From Thermoplasmatales archaeon (GTDB lineage: Archaea > Thermoplasmatota > E2 > DHVEG-1), in assembly GCA_030672305.1 (NCBI GenBank), contig DAOVGR010000030.1:1-37561 (forward strand): 37,561 nt of DNA, read 5' to 3'. How positions within the stretch are numbered: the first letter of the stretch is position 1; each line of letters opens with the position of its first letter. Below, in pieces: positions 24,259 through 32,651 of this stretch. Position numbers and translations under genes: made by a program. The notes under the pieces are model-generated. The model did no database searches and was not told the DNA's origin. It saw only the letters and a program-made list of their open reading frames with translations.

Positions 24259-25146
24259 ATGACTAATGGTTTACGATATACTGGCCCAATATATAGGCCA
24301 CCTAGCGAAGCAAATAGTCTACTTGTACAGGCAACTATTGGATGTCCATGGAACAAATGCACCTTTTGTATGGTCTATAAAAAAGGTCCAAAATTCAAAA
24401 TAAGACCTGTAAAAGAAATAAAAGAGGATCTTCTTTGGGCAAAGAATTATTATGGTAATTCTGTAAAAACTGTTTTTTTCCCCTCTGGAAACACAATTAT
24501 TATGAAAACAGCAGATTTCGTAGAAATCCTAAATCATACAAAAGAACTATTTCCAAACCTTGAAAGAATAACAATCTATGGTTCAGCACAATATATTGTA
24601 AAAAAAAGATTAGACGACCTTAAAAAAATAGCAAAAGCAGGACTATCTCGAATACATGTTGGACTTGAATCAGGAGACGATATTACTCTAAAAAATATAA
24701 ATAAAGGATCAACTAAAGATATTCAAATTAAAGCTGGTAGACTGGTAAAACAAGCAGGAATAGAACTTAGTGAATACATAGTACTTGGATTAGGTGGGAA
24801 CCAAAGAACAAAAGAGCATATTAATGAGACAGTAAAAGCACTTAACATGATAGATCCAGATTTTATTAGAATACGAACCTTTTTACCAAAAATAAACACA
24901 CCAATACTTGAAGAAATCCGCACTGGGACACTTCAAATTCTCAAACCTCATGAAATAATAAAAGAAACCTATGAGCTGATAAAAAATCTGAAAGTAACAT
25001 CTAAAGTTTATAGTGATCATTATACAAATTATATACATGTTAATGGAAAATTACCTGATGATAGAGATTCAATGCTTCAAACTATAAAAAATGCTCTAAT
25101 GCGGGATGAAAAAAGTTTTAGAGAAGTTTACATTGGAACTGAATAA
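24259..25146 (+). CDS. radical SAM protein
   Basis: A 295-residue enzyme that should bind a [4Fe-4S] cluster and cleave S-adenosylmethionine to a radical. The cluster motif GCPWNKCTFCMVYK has cysteine spacing C-x4-C-x2-C, not the common C-x3-C-x2-C, yet the context (YTGPIYRPPSEA before it, KIRPVKEIKEDL after it) fits a known uncharacterised subfamily with this spacing. HVGLESGDD and EYIVLGLGG are typical later strands. I start at ATG 24259 because the earlier in-frame start, at 24220, is TTG and the conserved part begins just after 24259; neither has a clear ribosome binding site. It is divergent from the threonine aldolase. Substrate unknown. Confidence 0.8.
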   Translation: MTNGLRYTGPIYRPPSEANSLLVQATIGCPWNKCTFCMVYKKGPKFKIRPVKEIKEDLLWAKNYYGNSVKTVFFPSGNTIIMKTADFVEILNHTKELFPNLERITIYGSAQYIVKKRLDDLKKIAKAGLSRIHVGLESGDDITLKNINKGSTKDIQIKAGRLVKQAGIELSEYIVLGLGGNQRTKEHINETVKALNMIDPDFIRIRTFLPKINTPILEEIRTGTLQILKPHEIIKETYELIKNLKVTSKVYSDHYTNYIHVNGKLPDDRDSMLQTIKNALMRDEKSFREVYIGTE

Positions 25147-25159
25147 TTCCTTATTTGTT

Positions 25160-25831
25160 TTATTCATCTGGAATTTTAGTAAATGTAAACGTTCCTAGTG
25201 GTACCAATTCATCATTATACAAGAATGGATACCCCTCGATTTTGAAAATTGGCTCTTGTGGAACTGTTGGCTTATCATGTGAGGTATATGTGTAACCACT
25301 ATCTGTACCAGCATCATATGCATAAAGTGCTACAACTTTTTCATCAACAAAGGTTCCGTTTTCAAAAAGATTTAAACTATCCACTCCAACAAACCAATCA
25401 GGACTAGGTGCTATCATTGAAACTAAGCTTACAAGTGGATAATCTTCACAAATCTTAAACTGTAAACTTACTGATCCTGGAGAGGGACTTATTCCACCAC
25501 CAGATATAATCCTAAAAGCTGTTTTATCAAGCATATACAGCCCAATTTCCATATTAAGTGGATTTTTGTTACCTGTTTCTGCCATATTTTTTATTCCATT
25601 TGATGCAAGTTCCCCTGCCCTCCAAATGGATATTCTTTCATTATGAGTAGCTCCTATTAGGCCTGAGAAATGTGGATTTGGAGGAAAATCATCAGGGTGA
25701 GTTTCCTCACTCCATGTAGCATCAAAAGTAACTTCATATGTTACCATATTTGGTGCAATACATCCAGAAAAAAATAAGGTACCAATTAATAACAAACTAA
25801 TTAGTAGGACAATTATTTGTATCTTTCTCAT
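25160..25831 (-). CDS. spondin-domain lipoprotein
   Basis: A 223-residue lipoprotein (lipobox LFFSGC, C24) that is almost wholly a spondin domain: YEVTFDATWSEETHPDDFPPNPHFSGLIGATHN, then ISIWRAGELASNGIKNMAETG and DWFVGVDSLNLFENGTFV near the middle, with LVPLGTFTFTKI at the end. In animals such domains occur in extracellular matrix proteins and bind other matrix components; prokaryotic members are surface or secreted proteins of unknown role. A GGGGGGTAAAAT tract sits before the ATG. The stop is 14 bases from that of the radical SAM gene, which converges on it. Confidence 0.85.
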   Translation of the reverse strand: MRKIQIIVLLISLLLIGTLFFSGCIAPNMVTYEVTFDATWSEETHPDDFPPNPHFSGLIGATHNERISIWRAGELASNGIKNMAETGNKNPLNMEIGLYMLDKTAFRIISGGGISPSPGSVSLQFKICEDYPLVSLVSMIAPSPDWFVGVDSLNLFENGTFVDEKVVALYAYDAGTDSGYTYTSHDKPTVPQEPIFKIEGYPFLYNDELVPLGTFTFTKIPDE

Positions 25832-25946
25832 TTATTTTACCCCCCTCAGATAATATCTCATATAAATACAAGTATTTAAATGTGTGCTATAAATTAACAC
25901 AATTACTTATTCTTCCAATAATTTAGGAAAATGCGGTTAAATGTTA

Positions 25947-26105
25947 CTATTCAGTTTTCTTTTTATTTTTCCTTTTATTATTTTTCTTCAAAATATGCTC
26001 TGGTTTTCCACCAAAATAGGCTCCTTGAAGAAGCTCTATATCTCTTTCTATTTTAGATTTCCAAGATTTCTTTTTGTTTTTTTTATAATCTTTTTCTTTA
26101 ATCAT
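25947..26105 (-). CDS. small lysine-rich basic protein
   Basis: A 52-residue frame from ATG 26105 to TAG. It begins MIKEKDYKKNKKKSW, has a central, less charged core (IERDIELLQGAYFGGKPEHIL) and ends in another lysine/asparagine run. About 40% of residues are Lys or Arg, as in small nucleic-acid-binding proteins. The central core reads like a conserved motif, and the codon pattern (purine in first position) supports coding. No ribosome binding site is clear. I recognise no family. It sits between the spondin and zinc-ribbon genes on the same strand. Confidence 0.5.
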   Translation of the reverse strand: MIKEKDYKKNKKKSWKSKIERDIELLQGAYFGGKPEHILKKNNKRKNKKKTE

Positions 26106-26184
26106 TTCATTTTTTAAAGAATATTATAGATATTAAAATTAATGGAAATTGTTTGATAGTGCGGAGGTATAAAAATATCCTTAA

Positions 26185-26478
26185 TCACTTTATATTCTTT
26201 CCACATGTCCTACAAAAATTTGCATCACTATCAAGCTCTGTCTCACAATCTGGACACCGCTTTGTCGTTGAGGATGAGCTTTCCTCTATTGATTTCGCAA
26301 ATGCTTTTGCCTTTTTTTCAATCCGTTTGCCAAATTGCTCAGCCTTTCGTCCAATTTCTTCGGCAACCTTGTCAATACTCTTTTCAATTGAACTTGTTTT
26401 GGTTAAATAGTTACCACATTTAGTACAGTATTGTGCATCATCATCATTTTTCTGCCCACATTCATCACAATACGTCAT
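26185..26478 (-). CDS. double zinc-ribbon protein with helical linker
   Basis: A 97-residue protein with a CxxC-x(n)-CxxC ribbon at each end: YCDECGQKNDDDAQYCTKCG at the N-terminus and RCPDCETELDSDANFCRTCG at the C-terminus. Between them is a charged helix of about 45 residues (SIEKSIDKVAEEIGRKAEQFGKRIEKK...) that could form a coiled coil. Zinc-ribbon proteins of this kind are abundant in archaea and often mediate protein contacts or nucleic-acid binding; the function here is unknown. GGGGAGT lies just before the ATG. It is directly downstream of TFB, same direction, but the spacing (63 bases) leaves separate transcription possible. Confidence 0.8.
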   Translation of the reverse strand: MTYCDECGQKNDDDAQYCTKCGNYLTKTSSIEKSIDKVAEEIGRKAEQFGKRIEKKAKAFAKSIEESSSSTTKRCPDCETELDSDANFCRTCGKNIK

Positions 26479-26541
26479 TTTCTACTCCCCAATAACTATA
26501 GTAAAACACTAATGTATTACAAAGTTCTCTTTAAATTTTTT

Positions 26542-27495
26542 TTACATAATAATATCGATATCTAATTTATTAACTAGCTCTTTGTAACGATTTCTAATAG
26601 TTACTTCTGTTACACCTGCAACCTCGGCTACTTCACGTTGAGTTCTACGCTCATAACAAAGTACCGATGCAATATAAAGAGCTGCAGCTGCCATACCTGT
26701 AGGACCACGGCCACTGGTAAGTTCGATACTTGTTGATTTTCTTAATATTTCACTTGTCTTTGCTTGAACCTCATTACTAAGTCTTAGCTGACTACAGAAT
26801 CTTGAAACATAATCTTGAGGTTTTGTTGGAAGCAATTTTAAATCCAATTTACGTGATATATTTCTATAGTTTCTACCAATCTCTTTTTTAGGCAAATTAG
26901 ATATCTTGCTTATTTCATCAAGGGTTCGTGGAACATTACACTGCCGACAAGCAGCATACAATACCGCAGCAGTAACTCCTTCAATACTTCTCCCTCTGAC
27001 CAACTTTCTTAAAGCTGCTCTTCTATAAATCATAGCCGCAGTCTCCCTAACTGCTCTTGGAAGACTCAATGTGGATGACATTCTATCGAGAGATGCAAGA
27101 GCAATTACTAGATTTCGTTCTATACCATCACTGATTCTAGTTCTAACTTGCCATTTACGAAGCCTATACAGCTGTGCTCTGTTTCTAGTCGGAATAGAAT
27201 GTCCATATGCATCTCTATTCTGCCAGCTTATTGTTGTAGAAAGACCTTTGTCATGACGAGTATATGTCATCGGAGAACCCGTTCGAGCTCTTTTCTCACG
27301 TTGTTCACTATCAAATGCACGCCACTCGGGACCTTGATCAATAAAATCTGCATCAATTACAAGTCCACAATCCTCACAAACAAGTTCTGCTCTAGAGTAG
27401 TCTTTAGTTAAATGCGTACTACCACATTTAGGGCATTTAATTGTTTCTTCAATTATCTGTTTATTTTTATTATTTTTCTTAGGCTCTTCTTTCAA
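26542..27495 (-). CDS. tfb: transcription initiation factor TFB
   Basis: A 317-residue archaeal TFIIB homologue that joins TBP and RNA polymerase at promoters. The N-terminal zinc ribbon has C21-x2-C24 and C40-x2-C43; the B-reader/linker part follows ([33 protein letters not shown]). Then come two cyclin-like repeats (about 115-205 and 215-305), ending in a helix-turn-helix that would contact the BRE ([25 protein letters not shown]). The length is normal. The start codon appears to be TTG at 27495, as there is no ATG before the ribbon; a TATA-like element some 25-30 bases upstream fits a leaderless message. Archaea often have several TFBs, so this may be one of a set. Confidence 0.95.
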   Translation of the reverse strand: MKEEPKKNNKNKQIIEETIKCPKCGSTHLTKDYSRAELVCEDCGLVIDADFIDQGPEWRAFDSEQREKRARTGSPMTYTRHDKGLSTTISWQNRDAYGHSIPTRNRAQLYRLRKWQVRTRISDGIERNLVIALASLDRMSSTLSLPRAVRETAAMIYRRAALRKLVRGRSIEGVTAAVLYAACRQCNVPRTLDEISKISNLPKKEIGRNYRNISRKLDLKLLPTKPQDYVSRFCSQLRLSNEVQAKTSEILRKSTSIELTSGRGPTGMAAAALYIASVLCYERRTQREVAEVAGVTEVTIRNRYKELVNKLDIDIIM

Positions 27496-27547
27496 TTAAA
27501 TCAAACCTATAAAGAAATTAAATAGTAAAAACATATAATTGAAAAAT

Positions 27548-27739
27548 TTACAACTTTTTTACATTTTTAGCTTGTGGTCCTTTATCTGTATCTTCTGTTT
27601 CATATTCAACAGGATCTTCTTCATTTAGATATATCCCATCTGGAATCTCGGATCTATGAACAAAGATATCTTTTCCATCCTCTCCTAATATGAAGCCAAA
27701 TCCTTTTCTTGCATTATACCATTTTATTTTTCCTTTCAT
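27548..27739 (-). CDS. cold-shock domain protein (CspA-like)
   Basis: A 63-residue OB-fold RNA/ssDNA-binding protein. It has [14 protein letters not shown] with RNP-1 (K12-G-F-G-F-I17) and DIFVH as RNP-2 (24-28), and it ends [10 protein letters not shown] as usual. Cold-shock proteins melt RNA structures and bind single strands; in mesophilic archaea they are often of bacterial origin. GAGGTAAATATATG gives a clear start. The best TATA-like element upstream is near 27868-27880, so the message may have a leader of about 100 bases, a trait known for some bacterial csp genes. Confidence 0.95.
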   Translation of the reverse strand: MKGKIKWYNARKGFGFILGEDGKDIFVHRSEIPDGIYLNEEDPVEYETEDTDKGPQAKNVKKL

Positions 27740-28082
27740 ATATATTTACCTCTTTTGACTTTATAGTCATTTGTTACAAAAAGAATGATTAGAAAAAAAA
27801 TTCCAAAATCCGAATAAACGAAAATACGAAACCTTTATCTAAATTCTTTTCAAGGGATACAATAACTTTTATTATAAATACCTTCCCATCGCATAAAAAA
27901 CATATTTTTATCCGTTATTATCAAATCAAATAGATGAAATCGTGATATCTAAATTAAAAAAATTTTATTTTCATCATTTTTTTGATTAAGTTTTGAATAA
28001 ATATTTATAAATATATTTATAAATCTTGATAAACGAAAGGTTTATTAAAGTCAATTAACAATCGTTAATATAGTGATAAAAA
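27740..28082. other. AT-rich intergenic region with csp promoter and palindrome
   Basis: No gene is visible in these 343 bases. On the minus strand a TATA-like TATTTATAATAAAA (27868-27880) could start the csp transcript. The element ATAAACGAAA occurs twice in direct orientation (27814-27823 and 28029-28038). A 22-bp perfect palindrome lies at 28003-28024 and contains two TATA-like halves. The region probably holds divergent promoters. Confidence 0.5.
28003..28024. repeat. 22-bp perfect palindrome
   Basis: The half-site ATTTATAAATA is followed directly by its exact reverse complement. Each half resembles an archaeal TATA box, so the site could serve as a two-way promoter core or as an operator. 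The outward gene on the plus strand begins at 28083. Confidence 0.6.
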
Positions 28083-28343
28083 TTGAAAATTGCGGGGGTT
28101 GTAAACGATTATAAAGAAGCTTTGGATATCGAAGATATTGTAAAAGCCTTTGTAATAAAACAACGAATATTTTATTTGCTCTCTTTAGAAAAAAAGAAAG
28201 ATTTTGATAATGTTGAAGATTCAAATAATACGACTTCACCAGCAAATGATGTTGAATATTCACAGACTACAAACAAAAAAAATGTACAAATTAAAAATGA
28301 AGACAAAATCAGCCCTGTTTTTAACGTTAGAGGGCTAATTTAA
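28083..28343 (+). CDS. small protein of unknown function
   Basis: An 86-residue frame starting at TTG 28083, the only possible start, since an in-frame stop lies at 28077-28079 and there is no internal Met. The first half is helical and mixed (MKIAGVVNDYKEALDIEDIVKAF, IFYLLSLEKKK), the second half is polar and probably disordered (Asn, Thr, Lys rich). Codon positions show a purine bias in position one that supports coding, but the start is weak and no family is recognised. It may be a genuine small gene or chance. Confidence 0.35.
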   Translation: MKIAGVVNDYKEALDIEDIVKAFVIKQRIFYLLSLEKKKDFDNVEDSNNTTSPANDVEYSQTTNKKNVQIKNEDKISPVFNVRGLI

Positions 28344-28369
28344 ATTTATAATAATCTTAGATTAAATAT

Positions 28370-29449
28370 CTAATCATATCCGCCGATTTTTAGACTTGGA
28401 TCACCGATTAAAATCCATTCTAGCACGCTTTTACAATGATATTTATTAATAGAAACTGGAAAGTCTGATACATAGTCTTCTACGGTTTGACAATGGATTT
28501 GTCCAAGAATTCTTATTTCTTCTTCACCATATAATCTCAATATATCAACAGCAAGTTTTCCTCCAAAGCTTTCGGCATCATCAGGTATTCCATTTCCATT
28601 TATATCTCCACTAGTTCCATAGCATATATTTGTATTTGTAAGTACTGCTATTGCTCCACCATTGTTTTTCTTTACTAATTTCCATGCAATACACTCATAT
28701 ATACAATCTTGCTGAAAGTAGTTGGGTTCTCCATTTAGAAATTTAAAGAAGTTAAGTAATGCTACATCTAATTTTGCATGTATACATTCACCCAATATAC
28801 AAACTGGGTACATGTCTTTATTTTTGTAATTCTTTACATATTTATTTAGAAAAACTATAATCTCTTCCCCCTCAGGTAAGTTTGTCCTTAAACGATCTTG
28901 CCCGCCTTTTCCTCTTGTAAATAGGAATCCACATCCATTGTTTATTGCATTTGATACGTCTTCTGGACCTGTAAGATTCCCAGTTGAAGTATATAGTTTG
29001 ATTTTTTCAAAATCATCCATGAATTCTGCTGCATAATCACATGTTTCCTCCCCTTCATAACCAGGAGATTGAATAAAAGTATCTCCTCCTACCAAAACTA
29101 GATTGTTGAACCACTCTTGTCCATGGGCATTGTTTTCATAATCAATTATTTTTTGAACAACTACTCTAGCCTCTAAAAAATTCCTACAAGGCAGTCTTCC
29201 AACACATACATCAGGGTGCAGGTCCATTTGATCGTTTCCCCATTCTGCAAAAACATCATCACCATTTGAGTTCCAATCTTCGAATTCATCTCCATTTTTG
29301 TATATGTCAGAATAGTAATGATCGCTGAAGAACGTTGTATATCTATCAGCATCATCATCTAATAGAACATATCTAACTGGAATATGCCACTTTGGATAGA
29401 AATTTAATCTTCCTCCCATCAGTAGTACATAATTAAAAAATATAGCCAA
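28370..29449 (-). CDS. truncated, degenerate C25 (gingipain-like) peptidase paralogue
   Basis: This 359-residue frame is a paralogue of the C25 peptidase at 35413-36822: both share GGxxxxPVRYV, HPDVCVGRLPC, NLVLVGGDT, GGAIAVLTNTN and the C-terminal GDPSLKIGGY. It lacks the first ~110 residues, including the signal peptide, and no start codon other than TTG 29449 (next to a stop) or ATG 29419 is available. The catalytic His is missing: the SGHGN motif of the paralogue reads RGKGG here (K181 in the His position). A Cys is still found at the nucleophile position (C222). It is therefore probably an inactive remnant or pseudogene; the frame is otherwise open, so the decay is recent or the protein has another role. 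Confidence 0.75.
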   Translation of the reverse strand: MAIFFNYVLLMGGRLNFYPKWHIPVRYVLLDDDADRYTTFFSDHYYSDIYKNGDEFEDWNSNGDDVFAEWGNDQMDLHPDVCVGRLPCRNFLEARVVVQKIIDYENNAHGQEWFNNLVLVGGDTFIQSPGYEGEETCDYAAEFMDDFEKIKLYTSTGNLTGPEDVSNAINNGCGFLFTRGKGGQDRLRTNLPEGEEIIVFLNKYVKNYKNKDMYPVCILGECIHAKLDVALLNFFKFLNGEPNYFQQDCIYECIAWKLVKKNNGGAIAVLTNTNICYGTSGDINGNGIPDDAESFGGKLAVDILRLYGEEEIRILGQIHCQTVEDYVSDFPVSINKYHCKSVLEWILIGDPSLKIGGYD

Positions 29450-29516
29450 TTTTCAATTTACCCAAATACTATTATAAAAGCAAAATATTACATTTTTTAA
29501 GGTGGGATAAAATAGT

Positions 29517-29927
29517 ATGCTTGTTAAAGATGTTATGACTAAAAATGTAATAACAATAGACAGTAATCAAACTATTCTTGATGCTTATAAAATGTATCGC
29601 GATAATAAGGTTGGTAGTTTAGTTGTAACAGATAGTGAGAGATGTATTGGAATTGTTACAGAACGTGACCTAATCGAAAAAGCAATAGATAAAGACCTGA
29701 AAACCACTTTAGTGAAAGATATCATGACATCTAATATTAGAACAATTTCCCCATCAGACAATTTAGATACTGCTTCGGATGTAATGGAGAAATATAATAT
29801 TAAAAAGCTCCCTGTACTATATAATGATAATATTACAGGGATTATCACAATAAATGATATTGTTCATACGAAACCAGAAATGACTAAAAGATATATTGAG
29901 ACATGGATAAAAACTAGATGGAAATAA
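29517..29927 (+). CDS. CBS-domain pair protein
   Basis: A 136-residue protein made of two CBS motifs (about 1-60 and 65-125): VKDVMTKNVITIDSNQTILDAYKMYRDNKVGSLVV, GIVTERDLIEKA, then VKDIMTSNIRTISPSDNLDTASDVM, KKLPVLYNDNITGIITINDI. Two CBS motifs form a Bateman module that binds adenine nucleotides such as AMP, ATP or SAM and acts as an energy sensor. The C-terminus (RYIETWIKTRW) is conserved with the next gene. GGTGGG lies 10 bases before the ATG. It is the first of a tandem pair of paralogues and may form mixed dimers. No enzyme domain is attached. Confidence 0.9.
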   Translation: MLVKDVMTKNVITIDSNQTILDAYKMYRDNKVGSLVVTDSERCIGIVTERDLIEKAIDKDLKTTLVKDIMTSNIRTISPSDNLDTASDVMEKYNIKKLPVLYNDNITGIITINDIVHTKPEMTKRYIETWIKTRWK

Positions 29928-30009
29928 TACATCTGTGCATTTTGTTATCAAAGGTTTATTTGTTAATTTAAGAAAATATGATTTAAGAGGATATACAGGG
30001 AAAATAAAC

Positions 30010-30423
30010 ATGCTTGTCTGTGAAATAATGAATAAGAAATTGATAAGTATTGATAGCAATCAAACTATTCTTGATGCATTTAAATTATATCGTGACACCA
30101 AAGTTGGGAGTTTAATTGTTATAGAAAATAATCAATTAGTAGGTATTATTACAGAACGTGACCTTATCGAAAAAACAATCGATAAAGACCTAAGAACGAC
30201 TTTAGTAAAAGAAATTATGAGTTTAAAAGTAATTACAATTTCACCGTTGGATAATTTAGAAACTGCTTTAAAAATAATGAAAAAGAATAGAGTAAAAAAA
30301 CTACCTGTTCTTTCATCAAGTAAAATAAAAGGAATTATAACTATTACAGATATTGCTTATGCCAGACCTGAGCTTACTAAAAGATTTATAGAATCATGGA
30401 TTAAACCTAGATGGGAAGATTAG
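30010..30423 (+). CDS. CBS-domain pair protein (tandem paralogue)
   Basis: A 137-residue copy of the preceding gene with the same layout: two CBS motifs, SIDSNQTILDAFKLYRDTKVGSLIV, TERDLIEKTIDKDLRTTLVKEIM, KKLPVLSSSKIKGIITITDI and the C-terminal RFIESWIKPRW. DNA as well as protein similarity shows a tandem duplication. The ATG at 30010 aligns with the start of the first copy and has CAGGGA at about the same distance; an earlier in-frame GTG at 29935 would add 25 residues that are not in the paralogue. It is followed by an oligo-T end. The role is probably nucleotide-dependent regulation of an unknown partner. Confidence 0.9.
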   Translation: MLVCEIMNKKLISIDSNQTILDAFKLYRDTKVGSLIVIENNQLVGIITERDLIEKTIDKDLRTTLVKEIMSLKVITISPLDNLETALKIMKKNRVKKLPVLSSSKIKGIITITDIAYARPELTKRFIESWIKPRWED

Positions 30424-30441
30424 TTTACTGACAAATAGGTA

Positions 30442-30449
30442 TTTTTTTT
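30442..30449 (+). terminator. oligo-T terminator of the CBS pair
   Basis: Eight T residues lie 18 bases after the stop of the second CBS gene. Confidence 0.5.
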
Positions 30450-30457
30450 AATGGGAT

Positions 30458-30484
30458 TTGATAATCTTATCAATTTATAAGATT
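30458..30484. repeat. nested inverted repeats before the 30658 gene
   Basis: TTGATAATCTTATCAA (30458-30473) is a near-perfect palindrome (7-bp arms, 2-base centre). AATCTTAT (30463-30470) is also matched by ATAAGATT (30477-30484), and a further AATCTTAT occurs at 30510-30517. This cluster could be a regulatory site upstream of the NosD gene or an RNA structure at the end of the CBS transcript. Confidence 0.45.
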
Positions 30485-30657
30485 TTATCTATAAAAAGTG
30501 TTAATAAAAAATCTTATAATTATTGTGATATTTGTTGCGTTTTTAAATATTTTATATGAGTTAAATGTTATATCGCTAAATTTATAGTATTAATACAAAG
30601 ATTTATATCCATATAAACGATATTAGTTTTTACCAAAATTATATTGGGGGAAAGCAT

Positions 30658-31755
30658 ATGAGCAAAATATTTGTTGTAATTGGAATAGTAGCACTATTTT
30701 TTGGAGCAAGTGTAATACCCACAATACCTGCTATTGACACGCAAAAGTCACCAGTTGGTACACCAATAGCGAATGTTTGGTATGTTGATGATGATGGTAA
30801 CGATTATCCTAATCCTGATTTTAATAATATTCAAGATGCCGTCGATGCTGCAAGTGGTGGTGACGAAATCAGAGTTTATGCTGGATTTTATCCTGAGAAT
30901 GTAAATATTGATAAGACATTAGATTTAATCGGAGGATACAACGGAACATCAATAATTGATGGTGGAGGTAATGGAAATACTGTCAAATTATCTGGAGCTA
31001 ATTCAAGAATTGAGAAATTTACAATACAGAACAGTGGAGATTATGAAGAAGGTAAGGTATATGATGCAGGGATTCACGTGATATCTAGTTTGAACACTAT
31101 TACTAATAATAATATTATAGACAATCTAGGAGATGGAATTTACATATCTAATTCAGCTGGAAACGAAATAACTTATAATGTAATATCAAACAATGCGTAT
31201 GATGGTATTGCTCTCTTTTCAATTATTTCAGGAGGAAACACCATTTCTGAAAATACAATTGAGGATAACGGAAATGATGGCATATATACATTTAGAGGAC
31301 ATAGCAACTTCATCAGGGAAAACACTATATCAGGAAATGCGGAGAATGGAATTCATCTCCAAAGGTCTAGGCTAAATACAATTGAAAAGAACTTTATTGG
31401 TAACAGTGATAATTACGGTATCTTTTTTGAATTTCTTTGCATTGCTAATTCAATAAATCGTAACAATATTTCAGGAAACATTAACCAAGGATTGTTTTTT
31501 AAATTCCAATGTGATGGTAACACAATTACTTTGAACAACTTTATGAATAATGATGATGTAAAAACTGCTTTTTATACTCCTCATGTAGGTTTTCTTTCAT
31601 GCTTTTTGAATGGTTGGAGAGAAAATTATTGGGATGATTATGAACCATTAATTCCAAATTGGTGGTATCTTATTTGGGGAAGATGGGGATTTGTCCCATG
31701 GCCAAACTTTGATCTATACCCAGTTCCTGATCCATATGATTGGCCTCCAGATTAG
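30658..31755 (+). CDS. secreted NosD-type parallel beta-helix protein
   Basis: A 365-residue exported protein: signal peptide (IFVVIGIVALFFGASVIPTIPA), cap (VWYVDDDGNDYPNPDFNNIQDAVDAASGGDEIRVYAGFYPENVNI), and about eight Asn-rich coils such as NTITNNNI, NEITYNVI and NFIRENTI (120-290). The C-terminal part (RENYWDDYEPLIPN...PWPNFDLYPVPDP) is a looser version of the module in 14367 and 15601. The family name comes from the copper-enzyme factor NosD, but many archaeal members are surface proteins. The start has GGGGGAAAGC just upstream and a TATA-like ATTTATATCC at 30601-30610. It is the only beta-helix gene on the plus strand here. Confidence 0.85.
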   Translation: MSKIFVVIGIVALFFGASVIPTIPAIDTQKSPVGTPIANVWYVDDDGNDYPNPDFNNIQDAVDAASGGDEIRVYAGFYPENVNIDKTLDLIGGYNGTSIIDGGGNGNTVKLSGANSRIEKFTIQNSGDYEEGKVYDAGIHVISSLNTITNNNIIDNLGDGIYISNSAGNEITYNVISNNAYDGIALFSIISGGNTISENTIEDNGNDGIYTFRGHSNFIRENTISGNAENGIHLQRSRLNTIEKNFIGNSDNYGIFFEFLCIANSINRNNISGNINQGLFFKFQCDGNTITLNNFMNNDDVKTAFYTPHVGFLSCFLNGWRENYWDDYEPLIPNWWYLIWGRWGFVPWPNFDLYPVPDPYDWPPD

Positions 31756-31880
31756 AATATCTGCATAACTTCGGCAATTGTTGTCTAATGAAAAAAATAA
31801 AACATTTAGCGTATGCTATTATAACTGAGAAACAGCTTTTCTTGAAATAAATAATGTATAGATTTTATGTAAAATCGTAT

Positions 31881-31892
31881 TATTTATATTAA
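31881..31892 (+). promoter_or_regulatory. TATA box for a leaderless methyltransferase transcript
   Basis: TATTTATATTAA is centred about 29 bases before the ATG at 31916, with no Shine-Dalgarno sequence, so the message probably begins at the start codon. Confidence 0.6.
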
Positions 31893-31915
31893 CTATCTTA
31901 TTTGCTTGGTATTAA

Positions 31916-32587
31916 ATGTCAAAATTAAATTTATACAGAATGGAAAAGGATCAATTACGAGAAGATTTACTAAAATACACAAGAAAAGCATATAAATTAA
32001 TTCCAAGTATTAAGAATCCTAATATTTTAGACGTTGGATGTGGTACAGGAGTTCCAACAATTGAGCTTGCAAAAATATCTAAAGGACATATTACTGGAAT
32101 AGATATTGATGAAACTTCTTTGGATTTACTTAAAATCAATATAAAAGATGCAGGTTTAAATAATCGTATAAGTGTTATTAAGGGATCAATATTAACAATG
32201 GATTTTCCAGAAGAAAGCTTTGATATTATCTGGGCAGAGGGTTCAGTATTCGTAATTGGCTTTGAAGAAAGTATAGATAAGTGGCGTCGATTTATAAAGC
32301 CTAATGGATTTTTAGTAATTCATGATGAAATTAAGGATCAAACGAAAAAACTTGGATTGATAAGTAAGTATGGCTATTTGCTTATCGCTCAATTTGAACT
32401 AACAGATACGATCTGGTGGCGTGAATATTTTACACCCTTAGAACAACTTGTTCAAAAGTATAGAGGTATGTATCCAAACGACTCTGAGATTAGAAGTGAA
32501 ATTGAAAAAGACCAAAACGAAATTAATATGTGCAAATCAAATCCAGAATTAGCTAATTCATTTTATGCGATTATAAAAAAGGTTTAG
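31916..32587 (+). CDS. class I SAM-dependent methyltransferase
   Basis: A 223-residue cytoplasmic enzyme of the Rossmann type. Motif I is ILDVGCGTG (37-45), the acidic strand end is GIDIDE (61-66), followed by RISVIKGSILTMDFPEESFDIIWAEGSVFVIG and the strand GFLVIHDEI. These features fit class I methyltransferases of the UbiE/methyltransf_25 group, using S-adenosylmethionine as donor. The acceptor is unknown; the C-terminal part (REYFTPLEQLVQKYRGMYPNDSEI) may bind it. The message looks leaderless, with a TATA element 29 bases upstream. It is convergent with 32652-33491, and the neighbours do not suggest a pathway. Confidence 0.85.
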   Translation: MSKLNLYRMEKDQLREDLLKYTRKAYKLIPSIKNPNILDVGCGTGVPTIELAKISKGHITGIDIDETSLDLLKINIKDAGLNNRISVIKGSILTMDFPEESFDIIWAEGSVFVIGFEESIDKWRRFIKPNGFLVIHDEIKDQTKKLGLISKYGYLLIAQFELTDTIWWREYFTPLEQLVQKYRGMYPNDSEIRSEIEKDQNEINMCKSNPELANSFYAIIKKV

Positions 32588-32610
32588 AGTGGTTATAGAT
32601 ATTTAAATAA

Positions 32611-32630
32611 TAAAAAAGAAGAGAGAAATT
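32611..32630 (-). terminator. oligo-T terminator of the C1 peptidase operon
   Basis: The minus strand has CTCTCTTCTTTTTTA in the 20-40 bases after the stop at 32652, matching the other oligo-T ends of this window. Confidence 0.45.
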
Positions 32631-32651
32631 GAGGGATTTTTAATTTTATAT

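Noticed and set aside
28051-28263. Minus-strand 70-residue frame opposite the small gene at 28083
   Set aside because: The plus-strand frame has the better codon-position composition; the minus-strand product is a Leu/Gln/Tyr-rich shadow.
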